This document shows, one piece after another, positions 9,121 through 16,705 of a stretch of DNA of 64,000 nucleotides. The stretch covers positions 62,001 through 126,000 of the forward strand of contig NZ_FOET01000003.1 in NCBI RefSeq assembly GCF_900110735.1. Direction: 5' to 3'. The notes beneath the pieces are model-generated. The model did no database searches and was not told the DNA's origin. It worked only from the letters and a program-made list of their open reading frames with translations. The DNA is from Streptomyces radiopugnans (lineage in GTDB: Bacteria; Actinomycetota; Actinomycetes; Streptomycetales; Streptomycetaceae). Positions within the stretch are counted from its first letter, which is position 1, and each line of letters opens with the position of its first letter. Made by a program: the position numbers and the translations under genes.

Positions 9121-9501
9121 TCAGGAGTCGAAGCGACTGCGGGCGGTCTCGATGTGGCCGAGGTAGCGGTGGGTCCAGTCGCACATCACGTCGACCGCCT
9201 TGCGCAGGGCCCGGCCCGGCTCGGTGAGGGTGTACTCGACCCGTGGCGGCACGGTGGGGTGCACCGTCCGCTCGACCATGCCGTTGCGCTCCAGCATCCG
9301 CAGGTTCTGGGTCAGCATCTTGTGGCTGACGCCCTCGACCTCGTCCCGCAGCTCGCTGAACCTCAGGGTGCGTTCACCGAGGGCCTCGATGATCAGCAGG
9401 GCCCACTTGTTGGCGATGTCCGAGAAGATCTCCCGCGCCAGGGAGTCCGCGCGCCGCAGGTCCGCTTCCTCGGGAGAGTCCCCGAACTGCTTGGTCACCA
9501 T
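9121..9501 (-). CDS. HxlR-family winged-helix regulator
   Basis: A 126-residue HxlR/MarR-like regulator. Seen: IANKWALLIIEALGERTLRF, the recognition region ELRDEVEGVSHKMLTQNL and the wing RTVHPTVPPRVEYTLTEPGR, which together are diagnostic. HxlR proteins are small dimeric sensors of reactive or toxic compounds. It is divergent from the RidA gene, and a perfect 12-bp palindrome lies 13 bp upstream of its start, so it very likely controls both genes. Confidence 0.9.
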   Translation of the reverse strand: MVTKQFGDSPEEADLRRADSLAREIFSDIANKWALLIIEALGERTLRFSELRDEVEGVSHKMLTQNLRMLERNGMVERTVHPTVPPRVEYTLTEPGRALRKAVDVMCDWTHRYLGHIETARSRFDS

Positions 9502-9514
9502 GAGGTTCCCCAGT

Positions 9515-9526
9515 CACTTATAAGTG
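9515..9526. promoter_or_regulatory. HxlR operator palindrome
   Basis: CACTTATAAGTG is a perfect palindrome between the divergent hxlR-type and ridA-type genes. Its AT-rich centre may overlap a -10 element. HxlR proteins commonly bind ACTTATAAGT-like sites. Confidence 0.7.
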
Positions 9527-9622
9527 CGTTCTTCCAGGTCAGCGCAGACTCTCCTACGGTTTCCGGGTAACCGCAAGAGACCACGGGCGCCCACGGGCGC
9601 CCGGAGAAGGAGACGGACGGAC

Positions 9623-10030
9623 ATGGCCATCACTCTGGTGAACCCCGGCGGACTGCCCACCACCGACGTCTACCGGCAGGTGTCGGTCGCGTCCGGGTCG
9701 AGGCTGGTCTTCGTCGCCGGGCAGGTCGCCTGGGACGCCGAGGGCGACACGGTCGGCGCGGGCGACCTGGCCGCCCAGGTCGAGCAGTGCTACCTCAACG
9801 TCGGCACCGCTCTGGCCGGGGTCGGCGGGTCCTTCGACGACGTGGCGAAACTGAACGTCCACGTCGTCGACTGGACCCCCGACAAGATGCCCCTGCTCCT
9901 GGAGGGGATCTCCCGGGCGGCCGCGAAGCTGGGTACCACCCCGGTCCCGCCGGCCACGCTGCTGGGCGTGGCGGCACTGCACACCCCCGAGCACCTGGTC
10001 GAGGTCGAGGCCACCGCCGTCCTGGACTGA
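9623..10030 (+). CDS. RidA/YjgF-family enamine/imine deaminase
   Basis: A 135-residue RidA family protein, which forms trimers that hydrolyse reactive enamines and imines or protect against them. Seen: LVFVAGQVAWDAEGD, the ALAGVGGSFDDVAKLNVHV segment and the ending HLVEVEATAVLD. The ATG follows GAAGGAGACGG. It is divergent from the HxlR regulator and most likely under its control, suggesting induction by a reactive metabolite. Confidence 0.88.
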   Translation: MAITLVNPGGLPTTDVYRQVSVASGSRLVFVAGQVAWDAEGDTVGAGDLAAQVEQCYLNVGTALAGVGGSFDDVAKLNVHVVDWTPDKMPLLLEGISRAAAKLGTTPVPPATLLGVAALHTPEHLVEVEATAVLD

Positions 10031-10136
10031 GCGCCCGCCCCGCCGCCCGCCGGGCGGCCGTGTCAGACCCGGCTGGTACTTCTGGTCGGGCACGGTCGGG
10101 CACGGCATCGTCGGCACCAGCGGGGGACTCAGGACA

Positions 10137-10643
10137 GTGATCATCGAATCCGGCGGCGATCTGCTGAATGACGACGCTCAGGCCCTGGTCAATCCGGTCA
10201 ACACGGTCGGAGTCATGGGCAAGGGGCTGGCCCTGCAGTTCAAGCGCGCCTTCCCCGAGGTTTTCGACGCCTACGCGAAGGCATGCGCGGCGGGGGAGGT
10301 AAGGCCGGGCAGGGTGTTTCCGGTCTCTCTGGGCGAGGGCCGGTGGGTGCTGAACTTCCCCACCAAGCGGCACTGGCGAGGGAAGTCACGGCTCCAGGAC
10401 ATCGAGACCGGCCTCGACGACCTCGTACGCCTGGCCGGGGAACTGGAGTTGACGAGCATCGCCGTTCCCCCGCTGGGCTGCGGTCACGGAGGGCTCCCCT
10501 GGGCGCAGGTGCGTTCGCTGATCACCGAGAAGCTGGGCGGCCTCCCCGCCGAGGTGAGGCTGTACGGTCCGGGCACCCCCGGCCCACCGGCCGGGGCGGC
10601 ACGACACAGGGAGTGCCGCGACGGCCCTAGCCCGCGTCGGTGA
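10137..10643 (+). CDS. Macrodomain protein (DarG/TARG1-like ADP-ribose hydrolase)
   Basis: A 168-residue single macrodomain. NPVNTVGVMGKGLALQFK (about 19-36), NFPTKRHWRGKSRL and the loop PPLGCGHGGL match the DarG/TARG1 branch, which removes ADP-ribose from nucleic acids or acidic residues. The Lys in GKGLALQFK is the residue used by TARG1-type enzymes. A DarG antitoxin would continue into a second domain and be preceded by darT; neither is present. The C-terminus is Pro/Gly/Arg-rich and overlaps the convergent gene by 17 bases. The start is a GTG. Confidence 0.82.
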   Translation: MIIESGGDLLNDDAQALVNPVNTVGVMGKGLALQFKRAFPEVFDAYAKACAAGEVRPGRVFPVSLGEGRWVLNFPTKRHWRGKSRLQDIETGLDDLVRLAGELELTSIAVPPLGCGHGGLPWAQVRSLITEKLGGLPAEVRLYGPGTPGPPAGAARHRECRDGPSPRR

Positions 10644-10938
10644 CGGCCCGGGTGAGCTGGTCGACGGTCGGTGCGCCGGCGGGGCCTTCCGGGGTCGTGT
10701 AGACCCGGCAGGTCAGGCCGTAGGCGGCCTGGTCCGTGACGGCGAACGGATCACGGCCGTCGATACGGATCGTGGGGGAGCCGGGAAAGCGCATGGCCTG
10801 CGCCTCCTCGTCCGTCTCGACCGGCCGAAGGCGGATCTCCAGGTCGGCGTGGCCTGTGGCCTGGAGGGCCTGGCGCAGCCGCTCCTCGGCCAGGTGCCGG
10901 TTCGGGCAGCCCGCGAAGTAGAGCAGTTCGATGTCCAC
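10627..10938 (-). CDS. Thioredoxin-fold small protein
   Basis: A 103-residue thioredoxin-like protein starting with a strand and the motif FAGCPN (Cys10 or nearby), then a long helix with AEERLRQAL, and later RFPGSPTIRIDG with the cis-Pro typical of the fold. This resembles the small DF-type (seleno)protein family often found near mercury or arsenic genes, but here there is only one Cys in the motif. A GTG start at 10938 is used because the nearby ATG is out of frame. Function unknown; a redox or metal-binding role is possible. Confidence 0.75.
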   Translation of the reverse strand: MDIELLYFAGCPNRHLAEERLRQALQATGHADLEIRLRPVETDEEAQAMRFPGSPTIRIDGRDPFAVTDQAAYGLTCRVYTTPEGPAGAPTVDQLTRAVTDAG

Positions 10939-11078
10939 GGTCCCATGGTGCCCGGTGCCTCGGGCAGCCGCCTCCAGGTGGCCGGGCCGGACGCCGGGCC
11001 GACTGTCCCAACGGTGACGCGACCCGCGCCGCACACTCCTCCCTCCGCACGGCGCGGCCCGGCGGGGCCGGGAACGTG

Positions 11079-11576
11079 TCACGAGGCGGGTGGCAGTGCG
11101 AGCCAGTCCTGCCAGGTGATGTCGCGGCCCAGGTAGCGGGGCCGCCGGAAGGGCCAGTCGGCGCCGATCCACCGCGGCACCAGCGCGTCGAGCGCGCGCT
11201 CCTCCTCGCCGCCGACGAGGTCGTCCACCACCCACCACGAGATGTCCGCGTCGGAGCCGGTGCGCTCGGGCGGGTCGATGTAGACGCAGCCGAGGAGCGC
11301 CGTCTCCTCCTCGTTCAGCAGCGCGTAGTTGAACGACTGGTGCGCGGCGATCTCCTTCTCGTGCCGCAGCAGGTCGGCGCGGTCCTCCTCGTAGGTCATC
11401 GTCTTGGCGGGCCAGCCCCAGGCCGGGCCGAAGATCTCCCACAGGCGCTCCCGGGAGCCCATCACGGCCGGGTAGTCGATGGGGGTGTCCGCCTCCCGGA
11501 TCGGCCGCAGATGAAGTGCGGTGCCGGGCACGGGCACGTGGACGGGGTGGACGAAGTCGTCGGGCAGCCAGCTCAT
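11079..11576 (-). CDS. GNAT-family N-acetyltransferase-like protein
   Basis: A 165-residue protein with the GNAT order: ALHLRPIREADTPIDYPAV at the N-terminus, a central NYALLNEEETALLGCVYIDP beta hairpin, and ADISWWVVDDL. The canonical Q/RxxGxG/A acetyl-CoA loop is not clear, so catalysis is uncertain. It may modify a small molecule or protein. It stands alone, with no obvious operon partner. Confidence 0.7.
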   Translation of the reverse strand: MSWLPDDFVHPVHVPVPGTALHLRPIREADTPIDYPAVMGSRERLWEIFGPAWGWPAKTMTYEEDRADLLRHEKEIAAHQSFNYALLNEEETALLGCVYIDPPERTGSDADISWWVVDDLVGGEEERALDALVPRWIGADWPFRRPRYLGRDITWQDWLALPPAS

Positions 11577-11722
11577 GAGAGCCGAAGCTACAGCCGGCCG
11601 GCGCGGGACGCCCCGGCATTTTCCGCACCCCGGTACCGGCCCGGGCGTCGGCGCCCCCTTGCGGTCGCTCCGTCCACTGCCCTCCCACCCGGCGAACCGA
11701 CTCTTACGCCCTCATGCCGCTT

Positions 11723-11779
11723 TGAGACTTCTCGGCTTCCGCTCATTGCTCTAAAGGGAGACCAATTCGAAAAGTCTCA
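11723..11779. promoter_or_regulatory. Long inverted repeat in a low-GC leader
   Basis: TGAGACTTcTCG (11723-11734) and CGaAAAGTCTCA (11768-11779) pair over 11 of 12 bases. The patch is far lower in GC than its surroundings and lies 55 bp upstream of a small gene. It could be an operator, an RNA leader or part of a small RNA. Confidence 0.45.
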
Positions 11780-11833
11780 CAGGGAAGTTCAATGAAACAA
11801 TCTAATCCAGACATCCCGGAAAGGAGACCCGAA

Positions 11834-12031
11834 GTGAAGTTCCGCCTTGAGGTCGACATGGACGACGCGACGTCCGCCGAGGAGTCCGCCCGCGAGCTGG
11901 GCCGGATCCTGCGGTACTGGGGAGGCAACCTCCACCACTACGCCCTGCGGCCCGGCGACGGCTCGGCCGTCTACGACTCCGGCTACCGCGAGGTCGGCCG
12001 CTGGAGCGTCGTCTCCGCCGAGGCTTCCTGA
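11834..12031 (+). CDS. Small conserved hypothetical protein
   Basis: A 65-residue acidic protein that begins with a strand (KFRLEVDMDD), then a helix (SAEESARELGRILRYWGG), then a strand pair (HHYALRPGDGSAVYDSGYREVGRW). The layout suggests a ferredoxin-like alpha/beta unit. The GTG start at 11834 is preceded by a strong GGAAAGGAG. The frame is open to an ATG at 11792, but that start lacks a good site. Unrecognised; its leader carries a large inverted repeat. Confidence 0.65.
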   Translation: MKFRLEVDMDDATSAEESARELGRILRYWGGNLHHYALRPGDGSAVYDSGYREVGRWSVVSAEAS

Positions 12032-12103
12032 ACCGCCGCTCTCCTCCGCGCCGGAGCGGGCGGCGGCCGGTTCGGTGCGCGGCGGGCTCGGCCCGCCGCT
12101 CGG

Positions 12104-12649
12104 TCACTCCTCGCAGCCCGTCTCCGCCATGCCCACCGGCAGGTACGCCTCGGCGAAGCGTTCGAGCTCCTCGCGCCAGCCGTCGGAACTGTCCGCGTCG
12201 AAACGGTTGACCGTGATGTCCAGGATGTAGACGACTCTCTCTTCCTGGTAGGTGCACGGGTTGAGCGAGAGCACCTTGCCGTCCGAGACGACCGTGTCCG
12301 CGCCGAAGGATGCCTTCTCAGGATTCCTGAAACGCCTAGGGCGCTCCGCCGCGAACTCCATGGCGTCGAAATCCCCACCGTCCCGGTACTCGCGGATACC
12401 GAGTTCCCTCTGCCCGTCGACGGATAGCATGCATCTCGTCATGTTGTCGCCTATGGGCGTCATCTCCGCTTCGAACCTCTCGCCTTCCGGCAGCAGCGCC
12501 CGGACAAACCCAGGGTCGATCTTTCTGCCGCAGATCTCCTCCGGCACCGTGTAGCCCTCCGAGCCACCACATCCGGACAGCGGTATCGCCAGGGCAGCGG
12601 CGAGCAGCGCCGTCGCCCTCGGCCCACGGCACTTTCCTCTAGTCCCCAT
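12104..12649 (-). CDS. Lipoprotein partner of the WXG-like protein
   Basis: A 181-residue predicted lipoprotein. Its N-terminus (MGTRGKCRGP), hydrophobic stretch (ALLAAALAIPL) and lipobox LSGC mark export and anchoring. Four later Cys (in EEICGR, TRCML, NPCTY and TGCEE) could form two disulfides. The start overlaps the end of the upstream gene by 11 bases, so the two are translationally coupled. In Streptomyces such lipoproteins often follow genes for large WXG-like secreted proteins and might be immunity or export partners. No enzymatic motif is visible. Confidence 0.75.
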   Translation of the reverse strand: MGTRGKCRGPRATALLAAALAIPLSGCGGSEGYTVPEEICGRKIDPGFVRALLPEGERFEAEMTPIGDNMTRCMLSVDGQRELGIREYRDGGDFDAMEFAAERPRRFRNPEKASFGADTVVSDGKVLSLNPCTYQEERVVYILDITVNRFDADSSDGWREELERFAEAYLPVGMAETGCEE

Positions 12650-13920
12650 TCTTACCCGCCAGCCCCTTGGCGCGGTTGTTGCCGTCGTATGCGGCACCGC
12701 TGGCTCTCTCATGCGACAGGTAGACATTTCCCGACATCTCATGGTCCGGGTTAACTCTGGCCCATTCCTGAGCGATGGCCTCCAGTTGCTTCTCGCGGAC
12801 ATCAAAATTCTCTATGTTCTTTCCAGTGGTCTCCTGGTCGATGCGTGCCTGTTCTTCCAACTGCCAGGCATATGCCAAGGCGTCCACACCGCGCTGAGTC
12901 GCGTCGCCGACGACAGGGATGAAGTTCGCCGCGCCGCCGACGAGGTGGTAGCCCCACTTGGCCTCCCAGGACGGATCGTCCTTGTCGGTCTCCAGGGCCT
13001 GGTAGCGGGCCTCCTCCAGGAAACCGATCGTCTGGCCGGCGCGCACCAGGGTTTCCTCCGGATCGCTGACGTCGTTGGCGTGGATGTCCTGGACGATCGC
13101 CACGTTGATCCCCTCGTTGAGGATTCCGTAGGCCTCCTGGTCGCGGGAGACCTGCTTGGAGACCTCCAGCAGCTGCTTCCTGTCCAGCGGGCTGCTGCTC
13201 TCCGAGAGGTTGCTGGACGCCTCGTGGACGGTCCCCCCGTGGTTGGCGAGCACCTTGGCCATGTCGTCGCGCATCTCCGGCGGAAAGTCGTCACCCGTCT
13301 CCGACAGGTACCCCAGTGAGCGTTCCAGGACCGCGCGGTGCTGATCCGTGTGTGGCACGAAGGCCGCTCTGTCGTCGTGGGGATCGATGCCGGTGGCCGC
13401 CGCGAAGAGCGCGTTGCCGGTTGCCTCGCGGGCGGCGAGGGGCGGGTCGTCGCCGATGCCGTCGGGAAAGTGCTTCCGGTCCTTGAGGACGTACTCGGCG
13501 TTGTCCTGCGGGTGGGTGGAGTTGAAGAAGTCGGTGGACGCCTCGGGGTTGCGGCTGAGCGCCGTCATGAAGCCGGTCATCGGGTCCAGGCCCAGATCGT
13601 TTTCGGCGCTGCCCGGGTTGAGGGTGGTGTGCCCGGAGGTGAGGCCCTTCCAGTAGCGGTCCGGAAGGCGCATCTCCTTCTCCTCCCTGACCAGGGCGTC
13701 ACCGTAGTCGTTGAGGAAGTCCTTCTCGTACACGCCGTGGCGCATCAGGTTGCTCATGACCTGGAAGCCGTACGGATTGCCCTGGGTGGGGACGTCAAGC
13801 GGCTTCGGCCCGAGGCCGAAGTCGTACGGGTGCCCGGCGATGACGGCCCGCAGTGCGGCGGCCATCGTGTCGTCCGCCCCGCTCGCCTTCTCGACCGCCG
13901 CGCTGATCCGGTCGCTTACG
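12639..13920 (-). pseudogene. C-terminal part of a large WXG-like secreted protein, 5' truncated
   Basis: About 425 residues match, from memory, the C-terminal half of a family of roughly 700-800-residue actinobacterial proteins that begin with a WXG100-like helical hairpin. Recognisable pieces are GYHLVGGAANFIPVVGDATQ, DDMAKVLANHGG, EAYGILNEGINVAIVQDIHA and TIGFLEEARYQALE. The expected N-terminal WXG segment is absent. Upstream of SVSDRISAAVEKAS, near 13920, the frame runs into Arg/Pro-rich sequence that does not look like protein. Internal ATG or GTG codons could still give a product. It is followed by a coupled lipoprotein gene. Confidence 0.55.
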
Positions 13921-14063
13921 CTACGTGGGCGAGTCGGCCGGGACCAACGCGGGGCCGCTCTGCGTACATTCCGCACGACCTTTCCCGGCACGGCGTCACC
14001 TCGCTCTTCATGATGCGACATTGGCGCCACGGGCCGCCGGCCGGTGCGCTAGGGTCGCGGGCC

Positions 14064-14753
14064 ATGACGGGGCGGGCAGTGCGGTGGGCGGGGTTGGCCG
14101 GGGCGGTCGTATCGGCTCTGGCGGTGATGGTCGGCATGGCGCTGACCTGGGCGACGGGGCCCGACGGCTACGAGATAGCGGGCGCGGACGCGTCCTATCT
14201 GGAGGACTACGTCCCCGGCCTCGTCCATCCCGTCGCGCAGTTCTACGTGAACTACACGACCGCGTTCGCCATGGCCGCCCTCCTGCTGGCGGCGACGGCG
14301 GGTGTACGCGGGCCGTGCGCCCGCTTCGCGGCCTGCGGCGCGGCGGTGCTGGCCGCCGCCCTCCTCGTGCTCGCGGCCGTCGACAGCCTCCCCGAGCCCG
14401 GGGGCTACTGGGAGCCGTACCAGGCGCCGCGCCAGCAGGCGTACGCGGCGGTGTTCGCCGTGCTGGCGGTGGTGGTGCTGGCGGGGGCGGTCGCCCTGCT
14501 GCGGCGCGCGTACGCCGTCCACCACGGCATCACCGTCGTCTTCCCGCTCGCCCTGTGCGCGCTCCACCTCTCCGCGCTCCTCATCCTCTCCACCACGCTC
14601 GACCCCGGCGCGGCGCTGCACGCCGGGGCGTGGCTCGCGGCGCCCGCGTATCTGCTCATGGGGGTGTTCGCCGTGTTGGCCGCCCATGGATCGAGGCCGC
14701 GGACCGGGCCGGACTCCGCCCCGCAGGGGAGGGTCCCGGTGGCGTCCGTGTAG
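14064..14753 (+). CDS. Integral membrane protein, unrecognised
   Basis: A 229-residue protein with about six hydrophobic segments. The first spans residues 8-30 (AGLAGAVVSALAVMVGMALTW), and the others include FAMAALLLAATAG, AAVLAAALLVLAAV, AVFAVLAVVVLAGAVALL, LALCALHLSALLILS and AAPAYLLMGVFAVLAA. The loop after the first segment is acidic. The ATG follows a GGG-rich stretch with no clear Shine-Dalgarno, so it may be leaderless. No transporter or enzyme signature is visible. Confidence 0.65.
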   Translation: MTGRAVRWAGLAGAVVSALAVMVGMALTWATGPDGYEIAGADASYLEDYVPGLVHPVAQFYVNYTTAFAMAALLLAATAGVRGPCARFAACGAAVLAAALLVLAAVDSLPEPGGYWEPYQAPRQQAYAAVFAVLAVVVLAGAVALLRRAYAVHHGITVVFPLALCALHLSALLILSTTLDPGAALHAGAWLAAPAYLLMGVFAVLAAHGSRPRTGPDSAPQGRVPVASV

Positions 14754-14976
14754 CCCGTCTCCCGGGAGGCTCCAGGTCGGCGGAACGCCGGGAGGGGGAG
14801 GCGCACCGCACCGTCCCGGTCGAGGTCGAGGGGCTGGAGCCGTGCCGGGAGCTGTTCGGCGTTTGAGCGGGGCGCGGGGACGTGCGAGGGCGGGCGCGCG
14901 GAATTCCTTTGCGCGCCGGGGCCCCGGTCGCCGACGATCGGTCCGTCGTACGACACGGGGGACGCGGGGAGCGGAT

Positions 14977-15855
14977 ATGAGCGCACGGCTGCGCGGCATC
15001 GCGAAACAGACCGAGGAGATCGTCGAGCGGGGCCGGTACACCACTCCCGGTGGCCGGGAGGTGTCCATCGCCGGGGCCGTCGCCGCGGCGATGGAGGGGA
15101 CCGCCCTCTTCGGCCCCGAGCCGGTGCCCGTGCCCGGGGCCGAGCCCGGGGCCGAGCCCGGGGCCGGGGGACGGCTGCCCACCGTCTTCGAGGTGACGGA
15201 GGAGAGCAGCCTGGAGGCCGCCCGCCGACTGGTCACCGGCGGTTCCGGCGGCGGCCCGGATTCCGGCGGCCCGGTCGCCGTCCTGAACTTCGCCTCCGCG
15301 CGCAACCCGGGCGGCGGCTACCTCAACGGGGCCCAGGCGCAGGAGGAGGCGCTGTGCCGCGCCTCCGCGCTGTACGTCTGCCTGCTGCGCGCCCCCGGGT
15401 ACTACGAGCACCACCGGGCCGAGCGCAGCGCCTTCTACAGCGACCGCGTCATCCACTCGCCCGGTGTGCCGGTCTTCCGCGACGACCGCGGGGCGCTGCT
15501 GGAGGAGCCGTTCGAGGCCGGTTTCCTCACCTCGCCCGCGCCCAACGCGGGCGTCATCGCGCGGCGCGCCCCCGAGGAGGCCGGACGCGTCCCCGGCGCG
15601 CTGCTCGTACGCGCCGAGCGGGTGCTGGAGGTGGCCGCGGCGCAGGGCTACCGGCGGCTCGTGCTGGGGGCGTGGGGCTGCGGGGTGTTCCGCAACGACC
15701 CGGCGGTCGTCGCGGGCGCGTTCCGCTCGCACCTGGCGGACGGCGGCCGGTTCGCCTGGCGCTTCGCGCACGTCGTCTTCGCCGTCCTCGACCGCCGCGC
15801 CGACTCTCCGACGCGGGCGGCCTTCCACCGCGCCTTCGCCGGACTCGCCGGGTAG
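14977..15855 (+). CDS. Bacterial poly(ADP-ribose) glycohydrolase (TIGR02452/DUF2263 family)
   Basis: A 292-residue PARG-type macrodomain enzyme that cleaves ribose-ribose bonds of poly(ADP-ribose). The signature is clear: NFASARNPGGGYLNGAQAQE carries GGG (112-114), and the catalytic QEE follows (122-124). Later segments include FYSDRVIHSPGVPVFRDD, the Ala-Pro-Asn in SPAPNAGV and the diphosphate loop LVLGAWGCGVFRND. An acidic PGAEPGAEPGA tandem repeat near residue 54 is a lineage insert. A GGGGAGCGG site precedes the ATG. It is the second ADP-ribose-removing enzyme within 5 kb. Confidence 0.88.
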   Translation: MSARLRGIAKQTEEIVERGRYTTPGGREVSIAGAVAAAMEGTALFGPEPVPVPGAEPGAEPGAGGRLPTVFEVTEESSLEAARRLVTGGSGGGPDSGGPVAVLNFASARNPGGGYLNGAQAQEEALCRASALYVCLLRAPGYYEHHRAERSAFYSDRVIHSPGVPVFRDDRGALLEEPFEAGFLTSPAPNAGVIARRAPEEAGRVPGALLVRAERVLEVAAAQGYRRLVLGAWGCGVFRNDPAVVAGAFRSHLADGGRFAWRFAHVVFAVLDRRADSPTRAAFHRAFAGLAG

Positions 15856-15973
15856 TACCCGGCGGGACGGCAGGGGCGGGGCGGGGCGGCCGGACGGAAC
15901 GGTTCGGCCGGGGAGAACGGGATCGTTTCGATACTTTTGCGTTTCACCCGACCGGTCCTTACACTCCTGGTGT

Positions 15974-15988
15974 ACGAAACCGTTTCGT
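15974..15988. promoter_or_regulatory. Operator palindrome of the TetR-MMPL operon
   Basis: ACGAAAC-C-GTTTCGT is a perfect 7-bp inverted repeat 18 bp upstream of the TetR gene start. It is typical of an autoregulatory site for the adjacent repressor. Confidence 0.65.
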
Positions 15989-16006
15989 TTGCGTTGGGGA
16001 GCCAGG

Positions 16007-16606
16007 ATGACCGACCAGCCGGCCACAGCACCCGGCCGCCGCACCCGGCTGACCCCCGAGCGGGAGCTGGAGCTGTTCACGGCAGTGGTCGACCTGGTGC
16101 GCGAACACGGCTACGAGGCGCTGACCATGGACGCGGTCGCGGCGCGCACCAAGTCCAGCAAGGCCACCCTCTACCGGCAGTGGGAGAGCAAGCCCAAGCT
16201 GGTCGCCACCGCCCTGCGCCACCTGGGCAAGAGCCACCCGGAGGACATCGACACCGGCTCCCTGGCCGGCGACCTCCGGCAGATGGTGAGCGACTTCATC
16301 TCCCACGCCAGCGAGGACACCGCCCTGCTGAACGGCCTGGCGCACGCCGTCTCCAAGGACCCCGAGCTGTGGCAGGCGCTGTACGAGCTGCACATCCGGC
16401 CCGGCCTGGACGCGCTCGACGCCGTGGTGCGCAGAGCCGCCGAGCGCGGGGAGCTGGATCCGGACAACCCGGCGATCGAGTTCGTCCCGCACCTGGTCAT
16501 CGGGGCGCTGAGCACCCGCAAGCTGATCGAGAACCGGGACTCGGACGCCGACTACATGGAGCGCTATCTGCGGGCGGTGGTCTTCCCGGCACTCGGCATC
16601 TCCTGA
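16007..16606 (+). CDS. TetR-family regulator of an MMPL exporter
   Basis: A 199-residue TetR regulator with ELFTAVVDLVREHGYEALTM, the recognition helix AARTKSSKATLYRQWESKPKL and a C-terminal domain that fits the TetR_C large-pocket type. It precedes an MMPL transporter gene by 99 bp on the same strand, and a palindromic operator lies before it. The likely circuit is ligand-dependent derepression of the pump. A GGGGAGCCAGG site precedes the ATG. Confidence 0.9.
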   Translation: MTDQPATAPGRRTRLTPERELELFTAVVDLVREHGYEALTMDAVAARTKSSKATLYRQWESKPKLVATALRHLGKSHPEDIDTGSLAGDLRQMVSDFISHASEDTALLNGLAHAVSKDPELWQALYELHIRPGLDALDAVVRRAAERGELDPDNPAIEFVPHLVIGALSTRKLIENRDSDADYMERYLRAVVFPALGIS

Positions 16607-16705
16607 CCGGCGCCGTCCCACGGGCGCTTCCGAGCGCTCACGAGCACTTCCGAGACCCAACACCTCCTTCCGACCACTTCCTCCGACTCAGGAGTCCTCA
16701 CTCTC

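Noticed and set aside
10137..10643. DarTG toxin-antitoxin system
   Set aside because: No DarT-like gene lies upstream or downstream and the second DarG domain is missing.
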